Below are positions 1 through 9,395 of a DNA stretch of 34,968 nt, in pieces. A model generated the notes under the pieces. The model was not told the origin of the DNA. It saw only the letters and a list, made by a program, of their open reading frames with translations, and ran no database searches. The position numbers were made by a program, and so were the translations under genes. Position 1 is the stretch's first letter; every line of letters starts with the position of its first letter. Source of the stretch: JAFAZJ01 sp050183765 (GTDB lineage: Bacteria > Pseudomonadota > Alphaproteobacteria > Reyranellales > Reyranellaceae); contig JBFXAZ010000056.1 in the NCBI GenBank assembly GCA_050183765.1, positions 1-34,968 on the forward strand, written 5' to 3'.

Positions 1-1
1 T

Positions 2-391
2 TGGGTGCGCCTGCCGATGGGCGCGATCAAAGGCATCGTCCCGCCGACGGCGCCGCCCGATCCCGAAGCGCCCGGCCCATTCTCGTTCGGCGACCGGGGG
101 CGGGTGGCGCGCATCCTGACGGCGGCCGGCTTCACCGATATCGCCATCGCGCCCTTCGATGCTTCCGTCCCGTTTGGCGAGGGCGCGACGCGGGACGCGG
201 CGATCGACGACGCGGTGAAGATGACGTTCGAGGTCGGCCCGCTGTCGCGCGTGCTCGCTGATAAGCCCAACGACATCCGCGCGCGCGCCTCGGCCGCGGT
301 TCGTGCCGCCTTCGCGGGCTGCCCCGGCGAGCGGTCGGTGATGATCGACGGCGCGACGTGGATCGTCACGGCGCGCAATCCGGCAAGCTGA
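2..391 (+). CDS. SAM-dependent methyltransferase, C-terminal fragment (5' end outside window)
   Basis: Only the last 129 or so codons lie in the window. The frame is open from base 2 and ends in TGA at 389-391. The visible part has a PGPFSFGD stretch followed by RVARILTAAGF, which I recognise from the C-terminal segment of class I SAM-dependent methyltransferases of the UbiE/Methyltransf_25 type. The SAM-binding glycine motif would lie upstream and cannot be checked, so the substrate is unknown. It is followed 99 bases later by a same-strand short-chain dehydrogenase; co-transcription is possible but not shown. A methionine codon within the first 20 bases is probably internal because the family is normally about 250-280 residues long. 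Confidence 0.65.
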   Translation, partial: WVRLPMGAIKGIVPPTAPPDPEAPGPFSFGDRGRVARILTAAGFTDIAIAPFDASVPFGEGATRDAAIDDAVKMTFEVGPLSRVLADKPNDIRARASAAVRAAFAGCPGERSVMIDGATWIVTARNPAS

Positions 392-490
392 CAGGGATTA
401 ACAGGGGAGATGCCCCGCTCGGTGAAGCGGGGCGTCCGAGGATGTGGCCGCGCCTCATTCGCCGATCGACTGGATGATGGAGAGAACGAC

Positions 491-1276
491 ATGAAAGGCT
501 TCGACGGAAAGCGGGCCTTGATCACGGGGGCGTCCAGTGGCCTCGGCCTCGAGTTCGCCAACCTGCTGGCGGCGCAGAAGGTCAATCTCGTGCTGGTGGC
601 CCGCCGCCAGAAGCCGATGGAAGAGCTTGCCGCCGAGCTCCGCCGCAAATACGGGATCGATGTGCTGGTCGAGGTGATCGACCTGGCCTCGCCCGGCGCC
701 GCCGGCCATCTGAAAAGCCGTCTCGACGCGCAGTCGATCACCATCGACATCCTGCTGAACAATGCCGGGTACGGTTTGCACGGCGATTTTCAGGAAACGC
801 CGATCGGGCGCACCGTGGACATGATCCAGCTCAACATCACGACGCTCACCGAGCTGACCCATCTCTTCGGCCGTGACATGGCCAAGCGGCGGTCCGGGCA
901 TATCCTTCTCGTCGCCAGCCTCCTGGCCTTCCAGGCGGTTCCCGGCTACGCCGCCTATGCGGCGACCAAGGCGTATGTGCTGGCGCTTGGCGAGGCCCTG
1001 CATGACGAGTTCCGCCCGCACGGCGTGGTCGTAACCAGCCTCTGCCCGGGACACACTGCAACGGGATTCGATGCGGCGGCCGGCGCGACCGCGTCGCCCT
1101 TGTTGCGCCTCCTCACGATGAAGCCGCAGCCAGTCGCCGCGAGCGGCATCCGCGCGCTCTTCCAGGGAAGGGCCACGGTGGTCGCCGGACTGCCGAACAA
1201 GATGGTGGCGTTCTCAAACCGCCTGACACCTCGAGCCATGCAGAGGGCCACGATGAGACGGATCATGGGACCTTAG
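491..1276 (+). CDS. Short-chain dehydrogenase/reductase (DltE/COG0300-like)
   Basis: Predicted NAD(P)-dependent oxidoreductase of 261 residues with a Rossmann fold. Visible classical SDR motifs are the cofactor loop TGASSGLG at residues 12-19, NNAG at 90-93, the catalytic serine at 143 (VAS) and YAATK at 156-160, giving catalytic Tyr156 and Lys160. The length is normal for a classical SDR. The ATG at 491 is preferred over an upstream in-frame ATG at 410 because the Rossmann strand begins directly after it and GGAGA lies 7 bases ahead. The substrate cannot be deduced from sequence; related proteins are annotated only as general SDRs. It stands between a methyltransferase and thiD on the same strand, with no clear functional link to either. 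Confidence 0.85.
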   Translation: MKGFDGKRALITGASSGLGLEFANLLAAQKVNLVLVARRQKPMEELAAELRRKYGIDVLVEVIDLASPGAAGHLKSRLDAQSITIDILLNNAGYGLHGDFQETPIGRTVDMIQLNITTLTELTHLFGRDMAKRRSGHILLVASLLAFQAVPGYAAYAATKAYVLALGEALHDEFRPHGVVVTSLCPGHTATGFDAAAGATASPLLRLLTMKPQPVAASGIRALFQGRATVVAGLPNKMVAFSNRLTPRAMQRATMRRIMGP

Positions 1277-1364
1277 GTCTCTCCGTCCCACCGCATCGGG
1301 CATGGTCGCGACACTGGATTTCGCCCGGCCGATGGCCCATGACAGCCGGCGGAGGGACGCGAGC

Positions 1365-2177
1365 ATGAAGGGACGCGTGCTGGTCATCGCCGGCTCGGAT
1401 TCCGGCGGCGGCGCCGGCATCCAGGCCGACATCAAGGCGGTCACGGCGCTGGACGGCTTCGCCATGACGGCGATCACGGCGCTGACGGCGCAGAACACGC
1501 TGGGCGTGCAGGGCGTGGTCGGCGTCGAGCCGGCCTTCGTCGCGAAGCAAATGGAAGTGGTGCTGAGCGACCTCGGCGCCGATGCGCTGAAGACCGGCAT
1601 GCTGGCCTCGCCCGACATCATCGTCACCGTCGCCGAGGCGATCGCGCGGCTGGCGCCCGAGCGGCCGCTGGTGGTCGATCCCGTCATGGTCGCCAAGGGC
1701 GGCCATCGTCTGCTGCAGGAGGCGGCCGAGCGCACCCTGATCGCCCAGCTCCTGCCGCTGGCCACGGTGGTGACGCCCAACGTGCCCGAGGCCGAGGTGC
1801 TGGTGGGCTTCCCGATCCGGACCGAGGACGACATGCGCTCAGCCGGCGCCGCCCTGCTGGCGATGGGCCCGCGCGCGGCGCTGATGAAGGGCGGCCATCT
1901 CGACGAGGGCGGCAGCGAGGTGGTCGACCTGCTGGTCACAGCCGAGGGCGTGCAGCGCTTCGCCCATCGGCGTATCGCCAGCAAGCATACGCACGGCACC
2001 GGCTGCACGCTCGCCTCGGCGATCGCCTGCGGCCTGGCGCAGGGCATGGCGCTGGCCGACTCGGTCGCCCGCGCGCGCGACTACGTGCGCCGCGCCATCG
2101 AGACCGCACCCGGCTTCGGCTCGGGCCACGGCCCGCTCAACCACGCCGTCACGCTCGACCCCAATTGGCGGCGGTGA
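1365..2177 (+). CDS. thiD: Hydroxymethylpyrimidine/phosphomethylpyrimidine kinase
   Basis: Phosphorylates HMP and then HMP-phosphate in the pyrimidine branch of thiamine diphosphate synthesis; a cytosolic ribokinase-fold enzyme. The 270-residue protein has the family N-terminus AGSDSGGGAGIQADIK (residues 9-24), the TGML and DPVM blocks near residues 77-108, TPN at 137-139 and the anion-hole/catalytic motif GTGC at 211-214, with Cys214 in the usual position. The start at 1365 has GGAGGG 8 bases upstream and places the first strand directly after the methionine; an in-frame ATG at 1302 would add an unsupported 21-residue leader. It converges with ftsH, and the two appear to share the hairpin at 2216-2242. 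No other thiamine gene or THI-box riboswitch is apparent in the window. Confidence 0.93.
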   Translation: MKGRVLVIAGSDSGGGAGIQADIKAVTALDGFAMTAITALTAQNTLGVQGVVGVEPAFVAKQMEVVLSDLGADALKTGMLASPDIIVTVAEAIARLAPERPLVVDPVMVAKGGHRLLQEAAERTLIAQLLPLATVVTPNVPEAEVLVGFPIRTEDDMRSAGAALLAMGPRAALMKGGHLDEGGSEVVDLLVTAEGVQRFAHRRIASKHTHGTGCTLASAIACGLAQGMALADSVARARDYVRRAIETAPGFGSGHGPLNHAVTLDPNWRR

Positions 2178-2207
2178 GGCCCGCTCTGTCGCGGCAGTAG
2201 CCGAGCC

Positions 2208-2242
2208 AAAAGAAAGCGGCGCCGGAGATCATCCGGCGCCGC
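2208..2242 (-). terminator. Intrinsic terminator downstream of ftsH
   Basis: A perfect 11-bp stem (2216-2226 with 2232-2242) encloses a 5-base loop. Read on the minus strand, after the ftsH stop at 2298, the stem is followed by TTTCTTTT (2208-2215), a fair U-tract. On the plus strand, coming from thiD, the stem is followed by CAATTCTG, which is a poorer tract, so it is mainly an ftsH terminator that may also serve the convergent thiD transcript. Confidence 0.75.
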
Positions 2243-2256
2243 CAATTCTGCCCGTT

Positions 2257-2290
2257 CGACCGCGAGGTCCTTCGCTGCGCTCAGGACGAC
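2257..2290. repeat. Half-copy of the dispersed CTTCGCTGCGCTCAGGACGAC element
   Basis: One arm only of the palindromic family whose two-armed copies lie at 19026-19132, 20388-20490 and 26041-26143. It matches the right arm at 26104-26143 closely. It sits in the 120-base gap between the convergent thiD and ftsH genes, beside the shared terminator. Confidence 0.7.
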
Positions 2291-2297
2291 AGGTGTA

Positions 2298-4247
<1,950 letters not shown>

Positions 4248-4282
4248 GGGGTCGACTGACGTCCTTTGGTCGGGAAGTCCCG

Positions 4283-5875
4283 CTATCGCTTCACTAATTG
4301 GGCTTCGTCGGCGGCAAAACAAGGAAAAAACAGTGCACCAAGGAGCGGTCGGCGCGGGCGAAACACCGCAACCGGCAGGAATTTGGAGAGCGCGATCGGC
4401 GGCGATGCCGCGCTCTGCCCGCCCGCCGGCAGCATCGGCTGGACCAGCGCGGCGGCGGCGCTACGCAGCACCAGCGGCACCACCCGCTCGTCCCAGCGCA
4501 CTGCCGGGGAGCCGGCGAGAATCACCGACAACCCCTTGGTGGCCGGCCAGGCGGCCTCGGCCGCCGGCCGCCAGCGCGCGACGTCGGGCTCGGGCAGCGG
4601 CACCAGGGGATAGGCATTGGCGATCACCGCAGGCAGCTGGGCGCGCCGCAGGTTCTGGCTGACCGACAGCGGGTAGAGCCGCAGGATCGCCTCGGTCTGC
4701 CAGCCGCGGCCGGGCACGCCGTGGCGCCCGGTCCATTCGTCGGTGAGCGCGCCCACCCCGCCGGCCGGGATGCGTTCGCCGACCAGGAAGCGGCCGTCCC
4801 ATTCGACCGAGGAATCGCCGCGCCAGTCGGCGTGGTCGTGGATCGAGGCCGCCTCGCGCACGACCAGCCACTGGTTGCCGCGCCAGACGATGCGGCAGCC
4901 ACCCACGGTGGTGCCCGGCGGCGGCTCGGCGGGTGTCTTGCCCGGCTTGGGCGTCCTGGCGCGCAGGTGGGTCAGCGCCGCGGTCAGGCGCTCGCCGCGC
5001 GGCTCGTGCTCGCCGCCCGAGACCGTGGCCACGATGCGCGACAGCGCCTGCGCCGCCACCGCCTTGGGCAGGCCGCGCAGCGCCTCGGAATCGAGATAGA
5101 CCGCGCCCAGCGGGTGCGGCTGGGCGAGGTCGACCAGCGCGTCGGCCACCGCGTGCTCGCTGACCACGCGCTTGGCCGCCGCCTGGTCGACGCGGCGCAG
5201 CAGCGACTCGCGCGGCGAGGGCAGGCCCTCCAGCCGCAGGCGCGCGCGGCGGTAGGCCGGATCCTGATTGGTGGGATCGTCGATCCATGGCTGGCGCCGC
5301 GCCTTCAGCGTCGCCGACAGCCGCGCGCGCGGCACCGGCAGCAGCGGCCGCAGCACTCGCACCTCGGGAAACTCGACGCAGGCCGACATGCCGGCCAGCC
5401 CGTCCGGTCCGCTGTCGCGCTCCTTGCGCAGCACGTAGGTCTCGGCCTGGTCGTCGGCCTGGTGCGCCAGCAACAGGTGCAGCACGCCCTGCTCGCCGCA
5501 CCAGTCGCGCAGGATGCGATAGCGCCGAGCGCGCGCCGCTTCCTGCACGCCCGAGCTCGGCCGGCGATGCCAGCGCAGACGGAAGACATGGGCCTCGATG
5601 CCGCACGACGCCAGGGTCAGCCGCACCTGCTCGGCTTCGGCCGCGCTCTCCGGGCGCAGCGCGTGGTCGACGACCAGCCCGACCAGATCGCCGCCGCGCT
5701 GGCGTACCCACTCGCGCGCGAGCAGCACCAGCGCCAGCGAGTCGCGCCCGCCCGAGACCGCCACGGCCAGGCGCGGGCGGCCCTCGAACGGCTCGAACGG
5801 CCGCATCAGCGCGGCGAACTCCACCGCGCCGACAGGCGGCTCATCGTCCTCGATCCTGCCTTTTCCCCCGGCCAT
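4283..5875 (-). CDS. tilS: tRNA(Ile)-lysidine synthetase
   Basis: Modifies cytidine 34 of the CAU-anticodon isoleucine tRNA to lysidine using lysine and ATP, changing both charging and decoding. The 530-residue cytosolic protein has the N-type PP-loop signature SGGRDS at 41-46, a VVDHALR motif near residue 70, HQADDQAET near 137-145 and a DPTNQD motif typical of the TilS core. The C-terminal half (about 250-530) is long and weakly conserved, as in other alphaproteobacterial TilS proteins. The usual LRLLRGSG-type stretch reads VLRKERDSGPDGLAGM here, a modest divergence. It lies between cpoB and ftsH, the conserved order in this class, and is probably co-transcribed with ftsH. Confidence 0.93.
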   Translation of the reverse strand: MAGGKGRIEDDEPPVGAVEFAALMRPFEPFEGRPRLAVAVSGGRDSLALVLLAREWVRQRGGDLVGLVVDHALRPESAAEAEQVRLTLASCGIEAHVFRLRWHRRPSSGVQEAARARRYRILRDWCGEQGVLHLLLAHQADDQAETYVLRKERDSGPDGLAGMSACVEFPEVRVLRPLLPVPRARLSATLKARRQPWIDDPTNQDPAYRRARLRLEGLPSPRESLLRRVDQAAAKRVVSEHAVADALVDLAQPHPLGAVYLDSEALRGLPKAVAAQALSRIVATVSGGEHEPRGERLTAALTHLRARTPKPGKTPAEPPPGTTVGGCRIVWRGNQWLVVREAASIHDHADWRGDSSVEWDGRFLVGERIPAGGVGALTDEWTGRHGVPGRGWQTEAILRLYPLSVSQNLRRAQLPAVIANAYPLVPLPEPDVARWRPAAEAAWPATKGLSVILAGSPAVRWDERVVPLVLRSAAAALVQPMLPAGGQSAASPPIALSKFLPVAVFRPRRPLLGALFFPCFAADEAQLVKR

Positions 5876-5947
5876 CGCCGTATCATGCGGGACGGCGGGG
5901 CTCCTGTCATCCCGAGCGCTAGAGCGGCACGCGGTCTATCGGGCGCA

Positions 5948-6020
5948 CCCTGTCATCCCGAGCGGAGCGAGGGATCCAAGCAGCTTATCTAGATCCCTCG
6001 CTCCGCTCGGGATGACAGGG
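5948..6020. repeat. Perfect 29-bp inverted repeat (GTCATCCCGAGCG family)
   Basis: Arms 5948-5976 and 5992-6020 are exact reverse complements over 29 bases, with a 15-base loop. Three further two-armed copies lie at 9305-9370, 21976-22040 and 27085-27153, and a truncated arm at 5903-5918. It fills the gap between cpoB and tilS on the same strand. Transcribed RNA would form a very stable hairpin there, without a U-tract. Confidence 0.9.
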
Positions 6021-6045
6021 AGACTTTGATTCTGCGCTCGTTGCT

Positions 6046-6813
6046 CTAGCCGCAGTGGCTGCGCTGCCGTTCGGCCGCGACGCGGCGCTTGATGATCTCG
6101 GCCGAGCGGGGAAAGAGCTGATTGAGCTGGCTGTACACCGTGCAGGCCTGCTCCGACTTGCCCTGGGCCTGCAACGACATGCCGAGCTTCAGCAGGCTGT
6201 CGGGCGCCTTGGGGCTGCGCGGGTAGGTCTTGTAGGCCACGGCGAAGGCCGAGGCGGCGGCGCCGTAGTCCTTGCGCGCGTAGTAGGTTTCGCCCAGCCA
6301 GTACTGGGCGTTGCCGACCAGCGCGTGCTGCGGATAGCGCTGCATGAAGCTGCGCAGCGCGCGCTCCGCACCGGCGAAATCGTTGCGCCCCAGCAGGTTG
6401 AGCGCCTCGTTGTAGGCGTTCTCGGGATTGCCCATCGGCGGCGGATTCAGCGGAACGCCGCCGCCGGAGGGTGCGCCGCCCGGCGGCGCGAGGTTGCGCG
6501 GCCCGCCGGGTTCACCGCCCGGTGGTGCGCTTGCCACCGGGCGCGCGGCGGGGGGGCGGGCGCCACCCTTCCCGCTCTCGAGCTGCTGCAGACGGAAATC
6601 GTAGTCCGCCTGCATCTTCTCGATGGCCTGGTTGAGCTGGTTGATCTGGTGTTGCAATCGCTCGATCTGACCGGTCTGCTGGGCGACCTGCCTCTCCAGT
6701 TCGTTGAGCCTGTCATCGTAGTATTGGCCGCGGCTGCCCTGCGCCGCGGCAAGGCCGGCGGCGCCGACCATCAGCGGCAGGGCGAGCACGCCTGCCGCAA
6801 GCCACCTCGACAT
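6046..6813 (-). CDS. cpoB: Tol-Pal system coordinator CpoB (YbgF)
   Basis: Periplasmic protein that in E. coli links Tol-Pal constriction to peptidoglycan synthesis during division. The 255-residue protein has a signal peptide (about 1-24, ending LAAAQ), a coiled-coil oligomerisation segment (about 33-80, rich in Gln/Glu/Leu), a Pro/Gly-rich linker (about 84-130) and C-terminal TPR repeats with the YbgF signature NAQYWLGETYYARKDY. The start at 6813 has GGAG 7 bases upstream and begins the signal peptide; an upstream ATG at 6882 would put a charged leader before it. It lies downstream of pal, as in most proteobacteria, but is separated by a terminator and about 450 bases of repeats, so it may have its own promoter. 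Confidence 0.92.
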   Translation of the reverse strand: MSRWLAAGVLALPLMVGAAGLAAAQGSRGQYYDDRLNELERQVAQQTGQIERLQHQINQLNQAIEKMQADYDFRLQQLESGKGGARPPAARPVASAPPGGEPGGPRNLAPPGGAPSGGGVPLNPPPMGNPENAYNEALNLLGRNDFAGAERALRSFMQRYPQHALVGNAQYWLGETYYARKDYGAAASAFAVAYKTYPRSPKAPDSLLKLGMSLQAQGKSEQACTVYSQLNQLFPRSAEIIKRRVAAERQRSHCG

Positions 6814-7207
6814 CCGATCGCTCCGTCGCGCGAGGCCGCGCCCGGGGGATCGGCGCGGCTCTTCGATGCCCAAACTATCCATGGCAGGACGCTGTCAGGC
6901 AACTGCGCCGAAAGCGTGGCGTGAGGCTGCCCATTCTCGTGGTTTCGGCCGTTCGGACCGTTGCTCCAACGCGAGCGCGCGCGTGCCCACCACGCCATCT
7001 GCCCCCTCCCCCCTTGTGGGGCAGGCGATCGCATATGGATCGTCGATTCTCTTCGGGCCGCGCCGCTCCAGCGGCGCTCATGATGCGTCGCTCAAGCGAC
7101 GCGGCCCGGAAATCCTTGGACGCTGCCATCTGGTCGGGGCGCGCCACTCCAGTGGCGCGTCTTTGTCGATCGCCCTCGCGCCACAGGAGTGGCGCGGTCC
7201 CAGGACG
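6814..7207. other. Gene-free stretch between pal and cpoB, largely repeats
   Basis: About 450 bases separate the cpoB start (6813) from the pal stop (7264). The pal terminator occupies 7208-7240, and a multi-hairpin dispersed repeat covers about 7034-7200. I see no supported reading frame or RNA gene. The remaining 6814-7030 is the natural place for a cpoB-tilS-ftsH promoter, but I could not identify a convincing -35/-10 pair. Confidence 0.6.
7034..7200 (-). repeat. Multi-hairpin dispersed element, copy 1
   Basis: Reads on the minus strand as four short hairpins in a row: two with GCGCCAC/GTGGCGC stems, one with a GTCGC/GCGAC stem and one with a GCGCCGCT/AGCGGCGC stem. The last two are enclosed by an outer CGGGCCG/CGGCCCG pairing. 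A homologous copy lies at about 13890-14060 on the plus strand. The stems are largely kept between copies while the four-base loops differ in three of the four hairpins. Confidence 0.8.
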
Positions 7208-7240
7208 AAAAAGCGCCGGCTGGCGCGAGCCAGCCGGCGC
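7208..7240 (-). terminator. Intrinsic terminator of pal
   Basis: A perfect 12-bp GC-rich stem (7213-7224 with 7229-7240) with a four-base loop is followed on the minus strand by five T residues (7208-7212). It starts 24 bases after the pal stop codon. This predicts an end to the tol-pal transcript before cpoB. Confidence 0.85.
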
Positions 7241-7263
7241 GATGCATCGCGTGTGGGCGACGG

Positions 7264-7719
7264 CTACTGCAGCGTGGTCACGCCGCGGCGGTTGCGCGAC
7301 CAGGCGCCTTCGTCGGAGCCGACCACCTCGGGCCGCTCCTTGCCGTAGCTGATGGTCTTCATGCGGCCGACCGGCACGCCCTGGGAGGCGAGATAGCTGG
7401 CCACGGTCTGGGCGCGGCGGGCGCCCAACGCCAGGTTGTACTCGCGCGTGCCGCGCTCGTCGGCGTGGCCTTCGACGGTGATGGCGTACTGCGTGTACTG
7501 CTTCAGCCAGGCGGCCTGCTTGGTGAGCGTGTCGCGGCCGTCGGGACGCAGCTGCGAGCTGTCGAGGTCGAAGAACACCCGGTCGCCGACCTTCTGCTGG
7601 AACTCCGCCACCGAACCCGGGGCGACGACGCCGGTGGCCGTGGTGTCCGGCCGGTCGGCCGAGCTGCAGGCGGCGGCCAGCAGAATGACGCCGAGGGCGC
7701 CGAGCATCTTCAATCGCAT
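7264..7719 (-). CDS. pal: Peptidoglycan-associated lipoprotein Pal
   Basis: Outer-membrane lipoprotein that binds peptidoglycan and TolB and anchors the outer membrane during constriction. The 151-residue precursor has a short signal peptide with a lipobox (LAAAC), so the mature lipid-modified residue is Cys18. The OmpA-like domain covers about 50-150, with FFDLDSSQLRPDG and the peptidoglycan-binding stretch EGHADERGTREYN. AGGAGA upstream of the ATG at 7719 fixes the start; an upstream ATG at 7794 would bury the lipobox. It follows tolB after a 200-base gap that contains a candidate promoter, and is closed by the terminator at 7208-7240. Confidence 0.97.
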   Translation of the reverse strand: MRLKMLGALGVILLAAACSSADRPDTTATGVVAPGSVAEFQQKVGDRVFFDLDSSQLRPDGRDTLTKQAAWLKQYTQYAITVEGHADERGTREYNLALGARRAQTVASYLASQGVPVGRMKTISYGKERPEVVGSDEGAWSRNRRGVTTLQ

Positions 7720-7836
7720 TGTCTTTTCTCCTGCGCGACAGCGGGGGCGCCGCCGCGTCTCCTTCGACTCAGGACGGTCAGTTGCAATGGGCAACCGTCT
7801 TACCCAGAGCTTTCTCTTGCGACTTCAACCACGCAT

Positions 7837-7871
7837 CTCGCCCCGATGGATTGCATCTAAACCGGGGCGAG
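7837..7871. repeat. 9-bp perfect inverted repeat in the tolB-pal gap
   Basis: CTCGCCCCG at 7837-7845 pairs with CGGGGCGAG at 7863-7871 across a 17-base loop. It lies about 50 bases after the tolB stop and has no U-tract on either strand. It overlaps the spacer and -10 of the candidate pal promoter, so it could be an RNA hairpin or an operator-like site; I cannot tell which. Confidence 0.55.
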
Positions 7872-7882
7872 CACTCTTTCAA
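7854..7882 (-). promoter_or_regulatory. Candidate sigma-70-type promoter for pal
   Basis: On the minus strand TTGAAA (7877-7882) and TAGATG (7854-7859) are separated by exactly 17 bases, in the 200-base gap between tolB and pal. The predicted transcript would start about 125 bases before the pal ATG. The -10 match is weak, so this is tentative. Confidence 0.3.
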
Positions 7883-7919
7883 GATGCCAAAGTTTCGCCA
7901 CATTTGCCCTAATCGCGCC

Positions 7920-9239
7920 CTATTGCGGAATAAGGGGCGACCACGCCGGGTCCGAGGCATCGCCCGCGGTCGGCACCGGACGCAGGTTCTGGCCGGTGAT
8001 GTCGACCATGAACAGGCGCACCGCGCCGGCCTGGCCGCGGGCATTCGGAGCCTGGCGGAAGAACATCAGGTAACGGCCGTTGGGGGCCCAGGTCGGGCCT
8101 TCGTCGAGATAGGACGTGGCGAGGATGCGCTCGCCGCTGCCGTCAGGCCGCATGACGCCGATCGAGAAGCTGCCGCCGTCCTGCTTGGTGAAGGCGATGT
8201 AGTCGCCGCGCGGCGACCACACCGGCGTGGTGTAGCGGCCGGTGCCGAAGCTGATGCGGCTGGGCTCGCCGCCGCCCGAGCTCATCACGTAGATCTGCTG
8301 GCTGCCGCCGCGATCGGAGTTGAAGACGACCTTGTCGCCTTCGGGCGAGAAGCTCGGCGAGGTGTCGATCGCCGGATGGTTGGTCAGCCGGTTGATCGAG
8401 CGCGAGCGCACGTCCATCACGTAGATGTCGGAGTTGCCGTCGCGTTCCAAGCTCATCACCACGCGGTTGCCGTCGGGCGAGAAGCGCGGCGCAAAAGTCA
8501 TGCCGGGGAAGTTGCCGAGGAGCTCCTGGCGCGCGCTGTCGACGTTCATGATGTACACGCGCGGCTGGCCGCCCTGGTACGACATGTAGACGATCTCCTG
8601 CAGCGTCGGCGAGAAGCGCGGCGTCAGCACCAGCGAGCGGCCGTCGGTGAGGTAGCGGTTGTTGGCACCGTCCTGGTCCATGATCGCCAGCCGCTTGACG
8701 CGCGCGTTGCCCGGGCCGCTCTCGGCGACGTAGACCACGCGGGTGTCGAAGAAGCCTTCCTCGCCGGTGATGGTCTTGAAGATCTGGTCGGCGATGATGT
8801 GCGCGACGCGGCGCCAGTGCTGCGGCTGGGTGAAGTAGCTCAGCCCCGCCGCCTGCGTGCCGGCGGCGACGTCCCACAGCCGGAAGGCGACCTGCAGGCG
8901 GCCGTCGGCGGTCCGGTTGGCCTGGCCGACGACCAGCGCGTCGGCGCCGATCTGGCGCCAGTCGGCGAAGCGCGGCGCGCGGTTGGGGTCGCTGACCTTC
9001 TCGATGAAGGCGCCCTTGTCGATGATGCGGAACAGGCCCGAGCGCTCGAGGTCGGCGGCGATCACCTGCGAGATCTGCGCGCCCGCCGGATCGCCGACGA
9101 AGTCGGTGATGGCGATCGGCATCGGCGGCGGATTGGCGCCCGGCGTGATGCGCAGGCGCAATTCCGCCGAGGCCGGCAGCGCGAGCAGCAGTGCCAGCAT
9201 GGCCATCGCCATCGTGCGAAGCGTCGTTCGGAGGGTCAT
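7920..9239 (-). CDS. tolB: Tol-Pal translocation protein TolB
   Basis: Periplasmic beta-propeller that docks with Pal and is released by TolA in the Tol-Pal cycle. The 439-residue precursor has a signal peptide (1-25, ending PASA before Glu26), an N-terminal alpha/beta domain containing the RSGLFRIID-type motif, and a C-terminal propeller with repeated FSPDG/WSPRGDYIAFT-type blades (about 190-439). The ATG at 9239 is chosen because it starts the signal peptide and has AGGAG just upstream, although the spacing is short; an in-frame ATG three codons earlier at 9248 is possible. The length fits the family. It lies between tolA and pal as expected. Confidence 0.97.
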   Translation of the reverse strand: MTLRTTLRTMAMAMLALLLALPASAELRLRITPGANPPPMPIAITDFVGDPAGAQISQVIAADLERSGLFRIIDKGAFIEKVSDPNRAPRFADWRQIGADALVVGQANRTADGRLQVAFRLWDVAAGTQAAGLSYFTQPQHWRRVAHIIADQIFKTITGEEGFFDTRVVYVAESGPGNARVKRLAIMDQDGANNRYLTDGRSLVLTPRFSPTLQEIVYMSYQGGQPRVYIMNVDSARQELLGNFPGMTFAPRFSPDGNRVVMSLERDGNSDIYVMDVRSRSINRLTNHPAIDTSPSFSPEGDKVVFNSDRGGSQQIYVMSSGGGEPSRISFGTGRYTTPVWSPRGDYIAFTKQDGGSFSIGVMRPDGSGERILATSYLDEGPTWAPNGRYLMFFRQAPNARGQAGAVRLFMVDITGQNLRPVPTAGDASDPAWSPLIPQ

Positions 9240-9304
9240 CGCGCTCCTCATCTTCTCAGGTTTCATTGTCTTCGTCGGCGGTCGTTGCATCTAACGAATA
9301 GTCT

Positions 9305-9370
9305 CTGTCATTCCGAGCGTAGCGAGGAATCCAAAAGAGCCTGGATCCCTCGCCCTGCTCGGGATGACAG
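9305..9370. repeat. Imperfect inverted repeat, GTCATCCCGAGCG family, tolA-tolB gap
   Basis: Left arm from 9305 and right arm ending at 9370 are diverged reverse complements (for example ATTCCGAGCGTAGCGAGGAATCC against GGATCCCTCGCCCTGCTCGGGAT). It belongs to the same family as 5948-6020 and sits inside the tol operon. Confidence 0.85.
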
Positions 9371-9395
9371 CCCGTGGGGTTCGCTCCGCCATGCA

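Noticed and set aside
7057..7113. Cloverleaf-like fold suggesting a tRNA
   Set aside because: The arm lengths, missing TTC loop and absence of an acceptor stem with a 3' discriminator do not fit a tRNA. It is part of the dispersed multi-hairpin element.
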